From: Volvox africanus
Taxonomy: Eukaryota; Chlorophyta; Chlorophyceae; Chlamydomonadales; Volvocaceae
DNA: 64,000 bases
Direction of reading: 5' to 3'
Assembly: GCA_030268105.1 (NCBI GenBank)
Contig: BSDZ01000004.1
Location: forward strand, 2,467,001-2,531,000
The position numbers and the translations under genes are program-made. The notes beneath the pieces are model-generated. The model had not been told where the DNA came from and made no database searches. It worked only from the letters and a program-made list of their open reading frames with translations. This document shows, one piece after another, positions 25,005 through 36,740 of the stretch (within the stretch, counting starts at the first letter, position 1; each line of letters starts with the position of its first letter).

Positions 25005-26951
25005 TCAGCTTCGTTGCGAAAGTAGATGCGGCTGCACCTGCGGAAGCCCAGGTGCATCGCAGATTTGTGGAACGTCCCACGTCTCCACTGCCGACTTGCG
25101 CGGCCCACTTCCATTTGTCCGCTGGCGCTTATTGCTCTCTAGCTCTGTCTCCATGGCTTCTGCGTGTCCCCGATGAACCTCCCGTTTCTGTCCCCGCTTC
25201 CGCAGCTCCTGCTGCGAGGCGGCGACGAGGTGTTGCGATGCTGAGGGTTGCTGACGTTCCGCCGGCTCCTGCTGTGGCCTTAGTGTGGGTGCGTGCTTAC
25301 TCATAATGTGGTATCCGCATCCGGCGCCTGCGCTATCGGTCTGACTTCCACTGCAGCCATTAAAACTGCACAAGCTGCTGCTGGCCCCGCCCATAGTGCC
25401 TGTGCCGCTGCTAAAGCCGCCCGCGTTGATGCTACCTCCTCCCGCACCACTACTGCCGCCGCCTGCACTGCTGCTACTACCGTGCCCCATGCTGCTGTGC
25501 CTTCCGGTATTGCCGGTAGGGCAGTAATCTGGTGACGTTTCGTCCAGCTCGTAGCCCAGTTTCTGGTAAAAGGCAACAGCTGGGGAGTTCTCAGCGAACA
25601 CCGTCAACATCAACTTGCTCATTCCCGCACCCCAAGCCTGTCGAAAGGGGGGAAAGATGTGGCAATAGGAGTCAATAAGATAGGAGCAGAGATAGGACAG
25701 ATGGGTAGTGAAAGAAAATAGGGCGTAGAAACCAACCATGGGTCACCGTGCGCAACCTGCCAAAACGAGATGTGGAATACATGATGTCGGACGTTGTGCT
25801 TTATGCTAGACCGCATTTCCGAGAACGTAAACCGCGTTCTATCTTATTAAACTACGCCAGCGTCAGACCCCAGGGGCTGAGTAACCCGAATTCAGGTCCA
25901 CTCCATGGCATGTCACAGCATAGCTCTTCCCGGCTCCCATAAACCCAGAATGGGAACGACACGTCCACAGCTGTTACAGCTGACATGTTTCCGCAAAGGT
26001 TACCCCTCCATCTTGAACTCACGATCTGCTCCACGAGCTCCATGAGCAAGCGGCCCAGGCCTCGGCTCTGCGCCGCGCGGACCACCTGCAGCTCGTAACA
26101 GTAGAGTACCGCATAGCCCTCATCCTCTTCAAACCTGCCGCCGGACACGTCGAGTCAGGCATTATATTGCACCTTCTAGAAGGTAAGCGGCACTTGGGGC
26201 TCCTTGGCATGTTATGTTCGTACCTAGCTGTGCGGGAAAGATCCTAGCACGAGAAAAAGCAGGACGGGCTTCCCGAGATGAACCGGCACTGGGACAAGTG
26301 TCATGAAACCAGCAGGCAAAAGTGTATTTCTATAGGAGGTGGTGCCACACCTGTAGTTCACATAAGCCAATGGTGTGCGTCCCGTACCCGCCTCGTGTGC
26401 GATCAGGAAGCGTGACGCAACCTGTGGCATCGGGCGGGAAAGCAGAGCAAAGAGGCGGTGGCGTGAGTAGAGGAGTGGTAAGGAACATGGACAACAGTGG
26501 GTTTGCATAACAATGCAAAGTTACATGGCATGACTTACAGAAGTTAACTGCTTGCGCTTCTTTGTGTCGTTCCACGTCCAGACACGGTCGTACAGAGCGG
26601 CCATATTCTCCCTGCGATAAGCCGGGAAGCATGCGACAGTCGAGTAATCCTCCAGAAGAACATCAGAGCATCTGAATGCTGCAGGCATCACCGCAACCTG
26701 CAGGTCGACAAGCACCAATCGTGCAGCTCCTTGGGCATGTCCTTCGCATGGTAAGAGCGGACTTGTAAAAGCTGTGCATTACTGCTGCATGACCGTACAG
26801 CGGTGGCAAAGGTCGCCAAGGGGTCCTTGACCTGAAAAGGGACATAAGGCGGCGGTTAGTCGCACCTCTGCAATTTCCAGCAAATTCAACGAAGGCTGAC
26901 CTCTCTGGCCTTCTGGATAAGTGCTCTTATGCTTGCCAGTTTCCGAGAAAC
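25005..26951 (-). CDS. NAA40: NAA40 (NatD)-type histone H4/H2A N-terminal acetyltransferase with long C-terminal tail
   Basis: Six minus-strand exons, 26951-26901, 26831-26698, 26611-26539, 26421-26351, 26134-26023 and 25637-25005, join in phase to 357 residues plus stop. A first exon with the start codon lies upstream of 26951 and was not found. The order of motifs matches NAA40: VKDPLATF, ENMAALYDRVWTWNDTKKR, PLAYVNYRFEEDEGYAVLYC, the acetyl-CoA loop QSRGLGRLL, then KLMLTVFAENSPAVAFYQKL and GYELDETSPDYCP. NatD acetylates Ser1 of H4 and H2A. After the catalytic domain the last exon adds about 160 residues of Gly/Ser-rich and then charged sequence ending HLLSQRS. The animal enzyme has only a short tail there. 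The gene is divergent from tRNase Z. Confidence 0.9.
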
Positions 26952-27452
26952 CTTATCAAAAAATTTTAGCAGCGATCAAGGTCAGTGCAGGGGCTGGTCA
27001 AGTCAAAAATTCAGTACCGGTATTGCGTACCATTTTTGTGTAAAGGCCATCGGAGGCTTTGCACTAGAGCGTTGAATAGGATGTTCGCCAATTTGTTAAG
27101 AATAAACTCAAGGTGCAGCGTTTACTGAGATCTCAATCCTATCCTAACAATTGATGAATAATTAGACTATGGCATCGAAACCAGAATTATGGTGTTGAAG
27201 CTCATTTAGAAGGTAGCTGTAAAGCGTTTGTCTACAGGCGACATGCCGTACTGGCCTCCCGGCAGGTTGAAACCTAGCTGCAGGAACGGAAGGTGCAGAC
27301 ACAGAAACAACTTTTACTATTCACAAATGCAATCATAATACCGCATGGTTTAGTGTTTATTCACCGCATCAACAAACAGTCGTAACTCTGCATTTTGCAG
27401 TTGCTATCTCAGGGGTGTCTACAAGCTTTAGGGCGACACCCTTATCGAAAAG
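26952..27452. promoter_or_regulatory. Intergenic region between divergent NAA40 and tRNase Z genes
   Basis: About 500 bp separate the first recognised NAA40 exon from the tRNase Z start codon. The missing first NAA40 exon and both promoters should lie here. The stretch is AT-richer than its flanks, and no promoter motif was recognised. Confidence 0.35.
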
Positions 27453-30400
27453 ATGATCCAATCGTTGGCTCGCGCATTCAAAGAGCAAAAACAATCCCTC
27501 ACGCAACATCGCCAAGGTGGGCGGGCGTGGAAGTCGAACCAGAGATAAACTGCGTCGGCTGCTCCCCCGGGGGCAACACCTCCCTTTCCGCCCACTGATC
27601 TCCCGTGCCCCCGCCATGCTTGGACAGATGCAACCTCGTCGGAAGCTTCCAGCACGACCACACCAACGGATGTTCCCGTCCTGAACCCGCCGGCTTTGTT
27701 ACCTGACAGCCGTCAAAACAAAATCACCGTTTGTGGAATGGAGCTCGAGGGAATCAGCATCTCCGGTCAGGCAAGCTCTCTGGCTTAGATGGGCGTCATA
27801 GGTGCCCGTTATGACCGTTCCCGGGGCTACAACTCTGCCAGCGCAACCGGTCGTACAGGGGTGTGCGTTCCCCGCACTCTCTACTCTCTGCGATTCCCTC
27901 TCCTGCCTCTTGACGGCCTCTCCGAATGCAGGAGACATGCATCATCTTCCCACGCGCCAAAGTGACATTTGACATCGGCCGCTGTCCGCAACGCGCGTGT
28001 TTCCAGCAGACAGTGCTGCTGAGCCATACGCACCTGGACCACGTGGGAGGTGCGGAAATCGGTTTTGGTTGGGAGGCCGTTTCGATGCTTTAGTCACTCC
28101 GCAAGGCTGACTGTTACAACCAGGCTTCGCAGTGTGCGCAGATCTTTTCCTCCTCGTTCGAAATGCCCCTGGTGATCCGCAGGCCTGCCCTTCCATGTAT
28201 GTACCCGGGAAATGTTGTCGCTGCCCGCAAGCCGGGTGATCGTGCCGAAGGTGACCCCACCTTCGGGTCGCGGGAGGCTCGTGGGAGGGGTCGGGTCGCG
28301 GGGTCGGTCGGGTCGGGTGGCCCTAAAAAGGGAGGCTGAGATTTCCTTACAGGTTGGCGGTGGTTGAGTACGTGCGCAGCAACTAGTTGTGCTTCTGCTC
28401 TCTGGCGTCTTCATGAGGTCGTTCTCGCACCGACAGGATTGGCGGTTCCGTAATGTGTGGTCGAATGCTTATTCTCCCGCTTGTCTATGGGCAATGGGTA
28501 TGGTGCAATCCCCATGGGTCACACGCCATGCACATGCACTTGCGCCATAGGGTTGCGGAGCTGGTGTCAGGAGATTGGTGGACGTTGCCAGGGAGCTCCA
28601 AAATAGCCCTCCACTGGAATTCGATGTCCTGGAACTACAGGTATGGCGAAGCTTAACGAACTAGCAGCTGAAGGATTGGCTAGGGATTCACATCTCTGCT
28701 TCCTAATTGAGAAAGTTTGCCGTGTTTTCTTGAAAGGTGCACATCCAGGTGCTGCTCAAAATGGACGGACGCAGATGCGACGCGCATGTCAAGCCATGCC
28801 TTTGGCAGCACAGCATCCTTCGCGGATAAGAGCTCCCCACATAGTCCTAGGCCTGGCTACCTAAATGTCGCCCAATATGAATGTTGCAGGCGGGCGATGA
28901 CCACATCCTGACCAGTGGCTACCTATGTCGTTGTTTTCCTACCACGCACACCATTGCATCTCAGGTAATGGCTGGCATGGTGTCAGGTGAAGCTCGTCGT
29001 AGTGGCATGGCTGAAGCACGATGATGCGAGTGCCAACAACTTATAATCCAGCTCTTAACATCAATCAAATAGGAAGCTTTCAGATTTTGTGTAGTGGAGA
29101 ACGGCACGGGGCCCAAGCTGGGCGGCTTAGGACGCGACATGACCTGCCGAATGAGCTGCTCACTCAGGACCCCGATAGATTTGCGTGGCCAAGACTAATG
29201 GCGGCGTGATCGGCTTGAGTTTATTGGGCCGGATAACCGGTACTTACCTCGTCCCATTTGCAAAGCCCTGTCGCTGCGCCCTGCGTCCAGGGCTACCTGC
29301 TCTACAGCCAGCGCCGGAAACTGAAGGCGGAGCTGCTGGGGAAGAGCCAGGAAGAAATTCGAGAGCTACGGCTGGCGGGAGAGGACGTGACCGACACGAT
29401 ATCAGTGAGTTCTACGGCTTACACGAGCCTTGGTTGGGAGTGTCCGTCAAGAGCGGGTAATTATGTTGCTGCGTCTTGAGCAAGAAGGAAACGGCTTGGA
29501 TGGAAGAGCTTGGTAAATGTAGCGGATTTGTTTTGCAACTGGAAAATACGTACCCGGGCTCCGTAGGTACCGGAGATTGCATTCACGGGCGATACCACAG
29601 CTGAGTTCCTGGACGGCCCCACGAGCCCCACTCTTGAAGATGCGCTCAAGGCGCGAGTGCTGGTCATGGAAATGACGTAAGATGTAGCCCCACAAGGTCG
29701 GCGGGAGATGGTAGCGGAGCATTGGCCTAACTTATAAGAAGTACGAACGGGTACTTAAGGGCGTCAAAGCGGGGAGCAGGGAGGCACATGGCGCCAGGGG
29801 GTGAAACGGTGAAATGCTGATAACCTTGTCGGTGAAATGGAGGCTTCGGATCTCTGCTCCCTTTGCATCGTTTCCTGACGCGTGTGCTGGATACCTGGCT
29901 GCAGGTTCATCTGCGACAACGTAACTGTTGATGAAGCTCGCGGGAAGGGGCACATGCATATCGCGGACTTCGTGGCTCATGCGCATAGATTTCAGGTGCG
30001 TGAGAAATTTGTCCTTAAGCGGCCATAAGGGCTTCCGCGGTTGGATGCAGATGGTTGCGGCATGATTGTCTGGTGCATTTCTTCAATCGGCTATGGTAAC
30101 AAGTCATGTCTCGACGACTAGCTTAGGAATTGAGAAAGCCAATCAGTGCTGTTCCGACGGGCCTAGACATCGCAGCGCAATCGTCAGCCCGTCTTGAGTC
30201 ATCTCCATCCATGCAACCAGTTTCATTCCTTAGTTATCACATTCGTTTGCCCAGCACCTAGAACAATGAGAGTTCGCACACCGGCTAAGATGGTAACCGA
30301 CACAGCGCCACTCAATTGCTTCGCATACCCACGTCGCCTCGGCCACTTTCATGGAGCTCCCTAACTAACAGTGGGGACACTGAGCTCTCCACTCGCAATG

Positions 30401-30628
30401 CATTATAGTCTTCCCTGAAAACCCCTCAAATGTATTCAACCGCGCTGCACGTCACGGCAGCCCACAACCTAACACGAGCCGATGCCGCACTCTGTGCAGA
30501 ATGAGGCCATTGTCCTTATCCATTTCAGCCCACGCTACAAGCGGACAGACATCATCGCCGCGCTCAATTCCATGCTACCACCATCATTAAGAGCAAAATG
30601 TGTTCCGTTGTTAAACGGCATCGAATGA
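27453..30628 (+). CDS. TRZ: tRNase Z, short form (tRNA 3'-processing endonuclease), ten exons, 333 aa
   Basis: Exons 27453-27516, 27628-27770, 27932-28049, 28183-28250, 28551-28640, 28890-28964, 29291-29404, 29567-29676, 29905-29995 and 30500-30628 (TGA) sum to 334 codons. The metallo-beta-lactamase fold is complete: ITVCGMELEGISISGQETC, FDIGRCPQR, the zinc motif HTHLDHVGG at residues 101-109, GLPFHVCTRE, PTTHTIASQGYLLYS, RRKLKAELLGKSQEEI, VPEIAFTGDTT, GHMHIADFVAHAHRF and IHFSPRYKRTD. The enzyme cuts pre-tRNA after the discriminator base. Short-form plant TRZ proteins act in cytosol or plastid; the N-terminus here (MIQSLARAFKEQKQ...) is not clearly a transit peptide. Intron 27771-27931 has a GC donor. 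Exons six to ten lie in or overlap a 2,306-bp repeat shared with 37081-39386. Confidence 0.93.
28264..28320 (+). repeat. G-rich GGGTC-type repeat in a tRNase Z intron
   Basis: Closely spaced runs of three or four G, separated by TC or TCGC, begin about 14 nt after the donor at 28251. Four or more such runs could form a G-quadruplex in DNA or pre-mRNA. Only the sequence pattern is seen. Confidence 0.55.
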
Positions 30629-31243
30629 TACGGCGGTCCCACGAACCTTCAGTGCAAAGCGCCATGGCCATTAAGCGCCAGGGACGTGACGGTATCATGC
30701 TGCTGATGTCGATGGAAACATAGAATGCGCACCGATCCCACTGCCCTGTAAAGACGGACCAGCAACCGGTTGCGCGATATTCCTCCAAAAAGTAGGGCCA
30801 GTGCGCAGCCTCGGGAAGCTCGCAGGACCGTCCCCAAATTTCTCTCCCGCTGTCCGCGGCCCTCTTTCCCGACAATCCCTCTCACGACACCCATATATGC
30901 GAAATCAACGGTCAATGTACTCCTGCTCTGTGTACGCAAACATGGGCCAAGCAGACCGAAGTAATGACAAAAGGTACCGAACGGGAGGCCGCAGCACGGC
31001 GCCGACAGCCGAAGAAAGAATTAGAATGCACTCCTCAGAGGAGACCAATACAGGGGAGTTGAAAAATGAGATATCAGCATAACGACGCTCGGTAAAACCT
31101 ACCCAGAACCAGCTAATATAAACTCCTCTCAATGCCACGAGTATCAGCTGAGCGGCGACAGCACAAGATGCCCCGCGCCGTCTACAAAATGCACTCATCT
31201 CAACCAAGGATCTCTCCCGCTGACGCGACGCATGGAGGGCCGC
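28938..31243 (+). repeat. Direct repeat copy 1 (2,306 bp): 3' half of tRNase Z plus 3' flank
   Basis: This segment is repeated at 37081-39386 with a constant offset of 8,143 bp, and I found no difference by eye. It starts inside tRNase Z exon six, covers exons seven to ten and runs about 615 bp past the stop. No terminal inverted repeats or target-site duplications are visible. Confidence 0.95.
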
Positions 31244-31700
31244 TGCCAGGCCCAAATTATCCTCCTCTCTCTTTTTGTACTCTCTTTGTAGCATTATCCG
31301 TCCAAACACGGGCCCCCCAATGCGAGAAACCCACTAAATTGCTGTCAATGTGGCTGATGGATCGCCATCAGTGCCGTCACCTGAGAATTTGGTGCCGGCG
31401 TGAGGGCAACTTCTGGGGACTTTGCCTTGGCCGCCTCGTCCAAATGGTCGAACACCATCTCTCCAACCTGTGCACCGCCGCACGGGGGAAGATCAAGCAC
31501 ATCCGAGCGGGAGCACAACGCATACAGACTCCATATTGCACAGATACGGATTCTCCGTAGCGATGTTCATCTCAACGCCACACTTCCCTGTCGCATGCGT
31601 TGCTGAGTCGAGCTCGATTTCTCAAAACACGCCCTTGTGGACGTGCATGAAACAAAGAACGTGATGCAAAGGTCGCCTCCTTAATTGAAGGCGTGAAGAC

Positions 31701-33583
31701 TTATTTTTTAAGTAGCATATATGAGAACTGTCCCTTTCCGTGCACTGACCCACTGACCTCAAAATGATCGAAGTGTCCCTCCTGGTGCAGTCCCTGCGCA
31801 TACTCATAGCCGAGCTGCATGATGTGCATCACTTCCTCGTACTTCTTCAGCGAAAGCATATCCATGCGACCTGGTAAGGCATGGGATGGCAAGGTGCGGC
31901 AAGGAAATCTTATCTCGTTCTCATGCATGAGGCTTCTCCTAGGCATACCAAATGGCAATTACATTAGAAACGGGCATAACATGCACTGCCAAGGCTTCCC
32001 CGCGATCGGTTACATGCCGAGCTGCATCTTCCGCAACAGACTTACCCTTACGGACCAACTTGGTATCGTTGAAGTAGTCAAAGATGACCGCCGAGCCGCC
32101 TGCCTTGAGGAGCTCTGAGTTATCTGCGAATGCATACATATACACAGATTGCCACTTAAGACATTGAGGATCCTCACTAGCCATGTACCCCTTATTGAAC
32201 GGATATTCAACTGCACTTCAGGTTGCCCCACGACATCATCGGGCTATTTGAGAAGGCGGTGAAGCTGTCCCTGCCTGGGTTCACGGACCTAAGTGGGCCG
32301 CCCATCCCCCACGTAATCCGACCAGTCACTGGTTTAAACTTCCTCGGTTACCCACCGTTGTAAAAGAAGTCTGGGAAGGAACCGTCAACGCAGTACTTTC
32401 CTCGGCAGAGCCGCGCAAACTTGAGGTCCAGCAGCATGGGGATATGAGCGCTAGCCATGGCAACGTTGATCAGGTCATACTTGTCCGTAAAATCGTTAAT
32501 GCCCACTTGCCCCATGTTCGGTAGCGTCGTGACGATGATTGTGATCTTGCCCCTGCCATAATTTTGGTTGCGGAGGGACACATGTACCAGCACAATAGAG
32601 CGCAAAATTCAAGCGGCATGTTCCTCCATAGAACACCTCAACACAAATCGCCCCTTTGGCTTCACCCCCGTCACAGGATAAAGCCATTGCCGGCAGGGGA
32701 ACACCATCAGTTTAAATTGGATAGCAATCTTGCGTGGTATCAAAATCCCGATGCAGAGCTCCCAACCCTGAGACTTCACAGCGGCACGGAAGGTGTATGC
32801 CATACCTGCATCGTTCGGCAGCGTCTAGTGGCAGCAGATCGTCAAGCCACTGCTCGATAAGACTTCCCCAAATGCCCAACAAGCCGAGGGGCTTTTCCCA
32901 GATTCCATGCTTGACGCTCAGCTCATATGCACGCTGCAAAACCAAGTCCGCAGATACGCCGCAAGCTGCGAGCACAGCTGCCAGCGCCCCACCGCTGGCT
33001 CCCGCCATTGGTACACGAGTAAGATCATAGCGTTCGGCTAGGTACTTCATAGCACCCAGTTGCCAGAAAAAGAAGATGCCGGCGCCGGCCCAACTGAGGG
33101 TTTTGGCCTTCGGCTTCGTTACTGTATGACCAGGAGTAAAGAACAAGGCGAAAAAGACAATGCTAAGGACAAAGGACTAGTAAAGTTTGGCAACTGTTAC
33201 CAACGCAATGACTTTCAAGAGCCACACAACAGGCAGAAATCGTAAGAAACACAGGTGATTTCTTTTATTAAAGATGCGAGTAGGATGAACGGATGCACTA
33301 AAAAGCTGTCAGCTCGCTTCTGTAAGCGCGCCCAAACATGCTGTAAATCATAATCGCCCTCACCTTCGGTCTCCGTAAGCTGCAGCTCACTGGGCGCAGG
33401 CATAACCAATTCCGTATTTTGGAAGTGTACCACCGTCCTGAAGCGTTGGTTCGCCGATACTTGAGCGGTCAGCAAGGGCTGATTACCTGTCCGGGTCGCC
33501 GACTTGAACACGCAGGGGTTGCCATTCGTGGAAGGATGCGTGTTATGTTGAGAGCGCTGGTATGCATGAACCGACTGTCTCAT
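31701..33583 (-). CDS. Patatin-like phospholipase / acyl hydrolase, five exons, 363 aa
   Basis: Minus-strand exons 33583-33253, 33121-32806, 32552-32356, 32123-32046 and 31870-31701 sum to 364 codons with the stop. The start is the first ATG in its exon (MRQSVHAYQRSQHNTHPST). An upstream exon is possible because the frame stays open to about 33634. The patatin core is LSWAGAGIFFFWQLGAMKY, the nucleophile elbow GASGG (GxSxG, Ser base), ITIIVTTLPNMGQ, INVAMASAHIP and the catalytic-dyad motif VDGSFPDF (DGx). Both Ser and Asp are present, so an active lipid acyl hydrolase is expected. The N-terminal 110 residues are outside the core. The substrate (galactolipid, phospholipid or triacylglycerol) is unknown. 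The gene converges with tRNase Z. Confidence 0.88.
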
Positions 33584-33634
33584 TCTGATGGCGCTGCTTC
33601 TGATGAAAGACGCTAGTGACCTGACAAGGTACAC

Positions 33635-35490
33635 ACACTTCCCTCAAACTATGTTAAAATCCAAACCAGTAAATATTAATGATATCAGGATTTGTTAAGT
33701 GTTTCCAGGGCCGGGTCCAACTGTGGCGGGCGACCTTTGGTTAAAAAGGTAGATCAGCAAACCCACACCACAAGCTCGCCCTTATCAATAAATGCAAAGC
33801 GTAGCCTCAAACTTACTATACTCAACTTAATAGGAGCAAGACAACGAAAGCTTTAGCCTCAAGGATCACTATGGAATCCAAGCGACAAGTACAGTACGGA
33901 TGGACATTGAAGAATATGGTTACAGACATTCCAAAGTATACATATGCGGTTTCTTGTAAGTAGTTTATGTTAAGCTCTGCCGTGAATTGATGACGACGTG
34001 CAGGCTCGCCCAGCCATGGCCCCCGCCGGTTGGCAGACGCGTTGCTTGTGGCAATTTGGATGGGCGGTGTATTTGATGCACTGAGCGCTCGTCGTGCGCG
34101 CATACAGCAGCACCATGCTAACGGAAATCATGTGCGGGGTTCGCGTGTGCGTCGTATCTAATCCACGTTCTACCAAGCCGACCCAAATACCGTGCCACAG
34201 GAATTGCCGTGGAGAGAGTCTTATATCCTGGTTATTATATGCCGTACAATGCGAAACGACGACGACCCTGGTGGTCACAATTTTATGTTATAGTTTCTAA
34301 TCTGGGGTTATGACAACAACCTGATAACAATTCAAGCTTTCGTGCTTTCGTAGCACCTCTAATGCAGGTGCACCCCTAGGCAGGCACGCCGTCGCTGTTT
34401 CATCATGATGGGCATTCTGCTAGGTCCATACCCTTTTCTGTCCTTAATTTTCGGCAGTGCATTGGGGTTGAGGTCGTCTGAGTGCGTGCGTTGTGAGGTT
34501 TTCGTATGCTGGATTAGGACTTACGAGAATGGGGGCTCTTCCGTCTCCTAGTCTCTGCCAGGCTGTTCCTTGGGACAGGGAGCACGAGCCAGCAGACGGT
34601 AAAAATTACAAATCATATGGCGCAGGGAAATATGATGAGCCCAGCGTGCAAGTCCCTTCCGGGTCTCGTAAAGATTACCGACCCACGGGTCAGCGCCTGC
34701 CGGAAATATTGGCGCAAGTCTGAATCTACTGGGAAAGATGCCTTTCGTCTTTTACCATCCTGAACTGGCCTCGTCGTACGGCAATTTACGAGGCAACCAC
34801 GCCCTATGAGTGAATGATCCGTATGGTTCCAGTTCGGCACGTTAGGATATCTGAAATCGGTAGATTGTCACAGTAGGCTCCCTTCCCTGGTCGGGTCATC
34901 CTGGTATCGTACTGGTATAGCACCGAGCCGCTAGCCATCAAACAAATCCGTTTGCAGCCTGTGTATCATTTGGCGCGACCTGGCCTAGGCGCAGCTGGAC
35001 ATGGCAGGTTACTCAATCCAAATCACCAATTCTAACATTATCAGACAGGCGATCGGGGGTGCGCTAAATCAACAAAAATAGCACAACAGCTTACTTTGGA
35101 CAGACTTTTGCATATTGGAATTCTAACCATTTGCAATTTGAATGGAATATCGTGGCGAATCCGAAGTGCGGTACCGTATGCCAACGTTTGCATCGGTTTG
35201 TAAGCATCTACAAGCACGTTTAACGTAAGATCTTCAAGTTATTTTGCAATCAAAGGTTGTGCCACGCTGCTTGTGAGTTCCGCATATAACTCTAGTGATA
35301 ACAGTTAGAGAATGGCGGCATCTTTCCCTGTCCCGCTACGCACAGGAGGGATAAGCCCAGAAGAGGCCAAACAGAGGAAAGGGATTATAACAAATACTTT
35401 CCAGATTTCAGCCAGCTGTAGCTTATCGTTTTTATTTCCCTGTCTCCTCGCTCGCGCCTGTGCAGAGATAAAGTGACCACGGAATATCAC
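33635..35490. other. No supported gene
   Basis: Frames of 60-100 codons on both strands (for example 33822-34103 minus and 34493-34723 plus) show no motif or consistent splicing. Confidence 0.4.
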
Positions 35491-36740
35491 ATGGCTGCTC
35501 TAACGAAGTGTCCTAAATATATCCTTTTTCGACTGTCCAGAGCTCTGGAGATAGCTGAGGGGCGCCGGCAGGCGCGGCAGGTAGCCGTTGCGATCAGGGT
35601 CGCGATTAGTAAGTCGAGCAAACCTGTCGATTTTGAAGCAAGCAGAACCTGAAGGTTGTATTTGATATAAATAAGATCTCTCCCACCACGATGCCTGGCA
35701 GGCATGACGGCATTAGCCATCTTTATAGCGGCTTGGGCCGCCCGAGCCCAACGGAATCGCCTTTCGAGCGACATCCCGCCGGACGAGCAGCTGCGCATCT
35801 CTGACTACGGCGCGCCGAATATACATTCCACTCCCGATTCAATCCCAAAATTTTCAGCTGCGCAGGTGGGCCAAACCGAGAATCTAATCTGGCTATTCAC
35901 GCATAACGTGCAGGGAACGTCTTTATCAGGGTGTATAAGCTAGTTTCTACACACGTACAGCTGGCCCGCATAGCTGAAAATCGCAAGACATGCCAGCTGC
36001 ATCTCCTTATTGACCTCAAAGTTTTCTGTAGCCGTTCCAACACGACCGGTAAACCGAGCGACCCGTGATAAGGAGGGTGTTACGTCAGAAATGAACAAAT
36101 AAGTGAAATAATTACTAGTTGACGCATTGTCCTTGATTTCTCGATCCACCAGCGTCGGTATTCCTTGTGACCCAGATTGGGAAGAAGTTGTTACACGCAT
36201 TTGGCTTTCTGCGATCTCTGCCGCGCCATGCTCAGTGGTCATGCACTCCAAAGAATTAACGCCCATCTTTTCACGGTTGTCCATTGAGATTGCCACCGTC
36301 TCACCCGCCATGGCTGAAGTGAGTCCTCCTTGATAAGGAATATTCCGCTATTGCGTGCATCCTTGCGTTGGCGCTTCATGGTTGTGACCGACTTCTTCAG
36401 CGGGAAGCTGCAAAGCCCTAAGAACATCAAGAGTTTCACAATACCTGGAGCTCAAGAATTAATCTGGCGAGACATCCTATATGTCCTGATGCCTTACTGT
36501 CGGTCTTCCTGGCAGGTGACCCAAACCAGTATTGCCGCTGATTTCGCTCAGATCGAGATACCCCCAGCCTCAGGACCCGCTCAGGTGAAAACTTCGCGAC
36601 TTGCGGAGGACGACACCCCTGCCTGCCACGAAGCAAATGTCCTGATTTGCTTTGGATGCTGCATGGAACAAGTGCTGTACGAAATAAACGCATTATGTGC
36701 GCCATGGGTTACGAGGTATGTGCCTGTGAACGCCCTACAG
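35491..36740 (+). CDS. Hypothetical exons upstream of the second tRNase Z, possible membrane-anchored N-terminus
   Basis: Two exons join in phase: 35491-35608 from ATG (MAALTKCPKYILFRLSRALE...) and 35702-35865, which contains one membrane span (MTALAIFIAAWAARAQ). A third candidate exon, 36514-36591, also fits phase 0 (VTQTSIAADFAQ...). They could be the 5' part of the tRNase Z paralogue that follows, or a separate gene. I cannot find the metal-binding HxHxDH motif anywhere here. A 123-codon minus-strand frame at 35940-36311 has a protein-like composition and competes for the same DNA. Confidence 0.28.

Noticed and set aside
28938..31243. The 2.3-kb repeat as a transposable element
   Set aside because: No terminal repeats, no target-site duplication, and the content is host tRNase Z exons plus flank.
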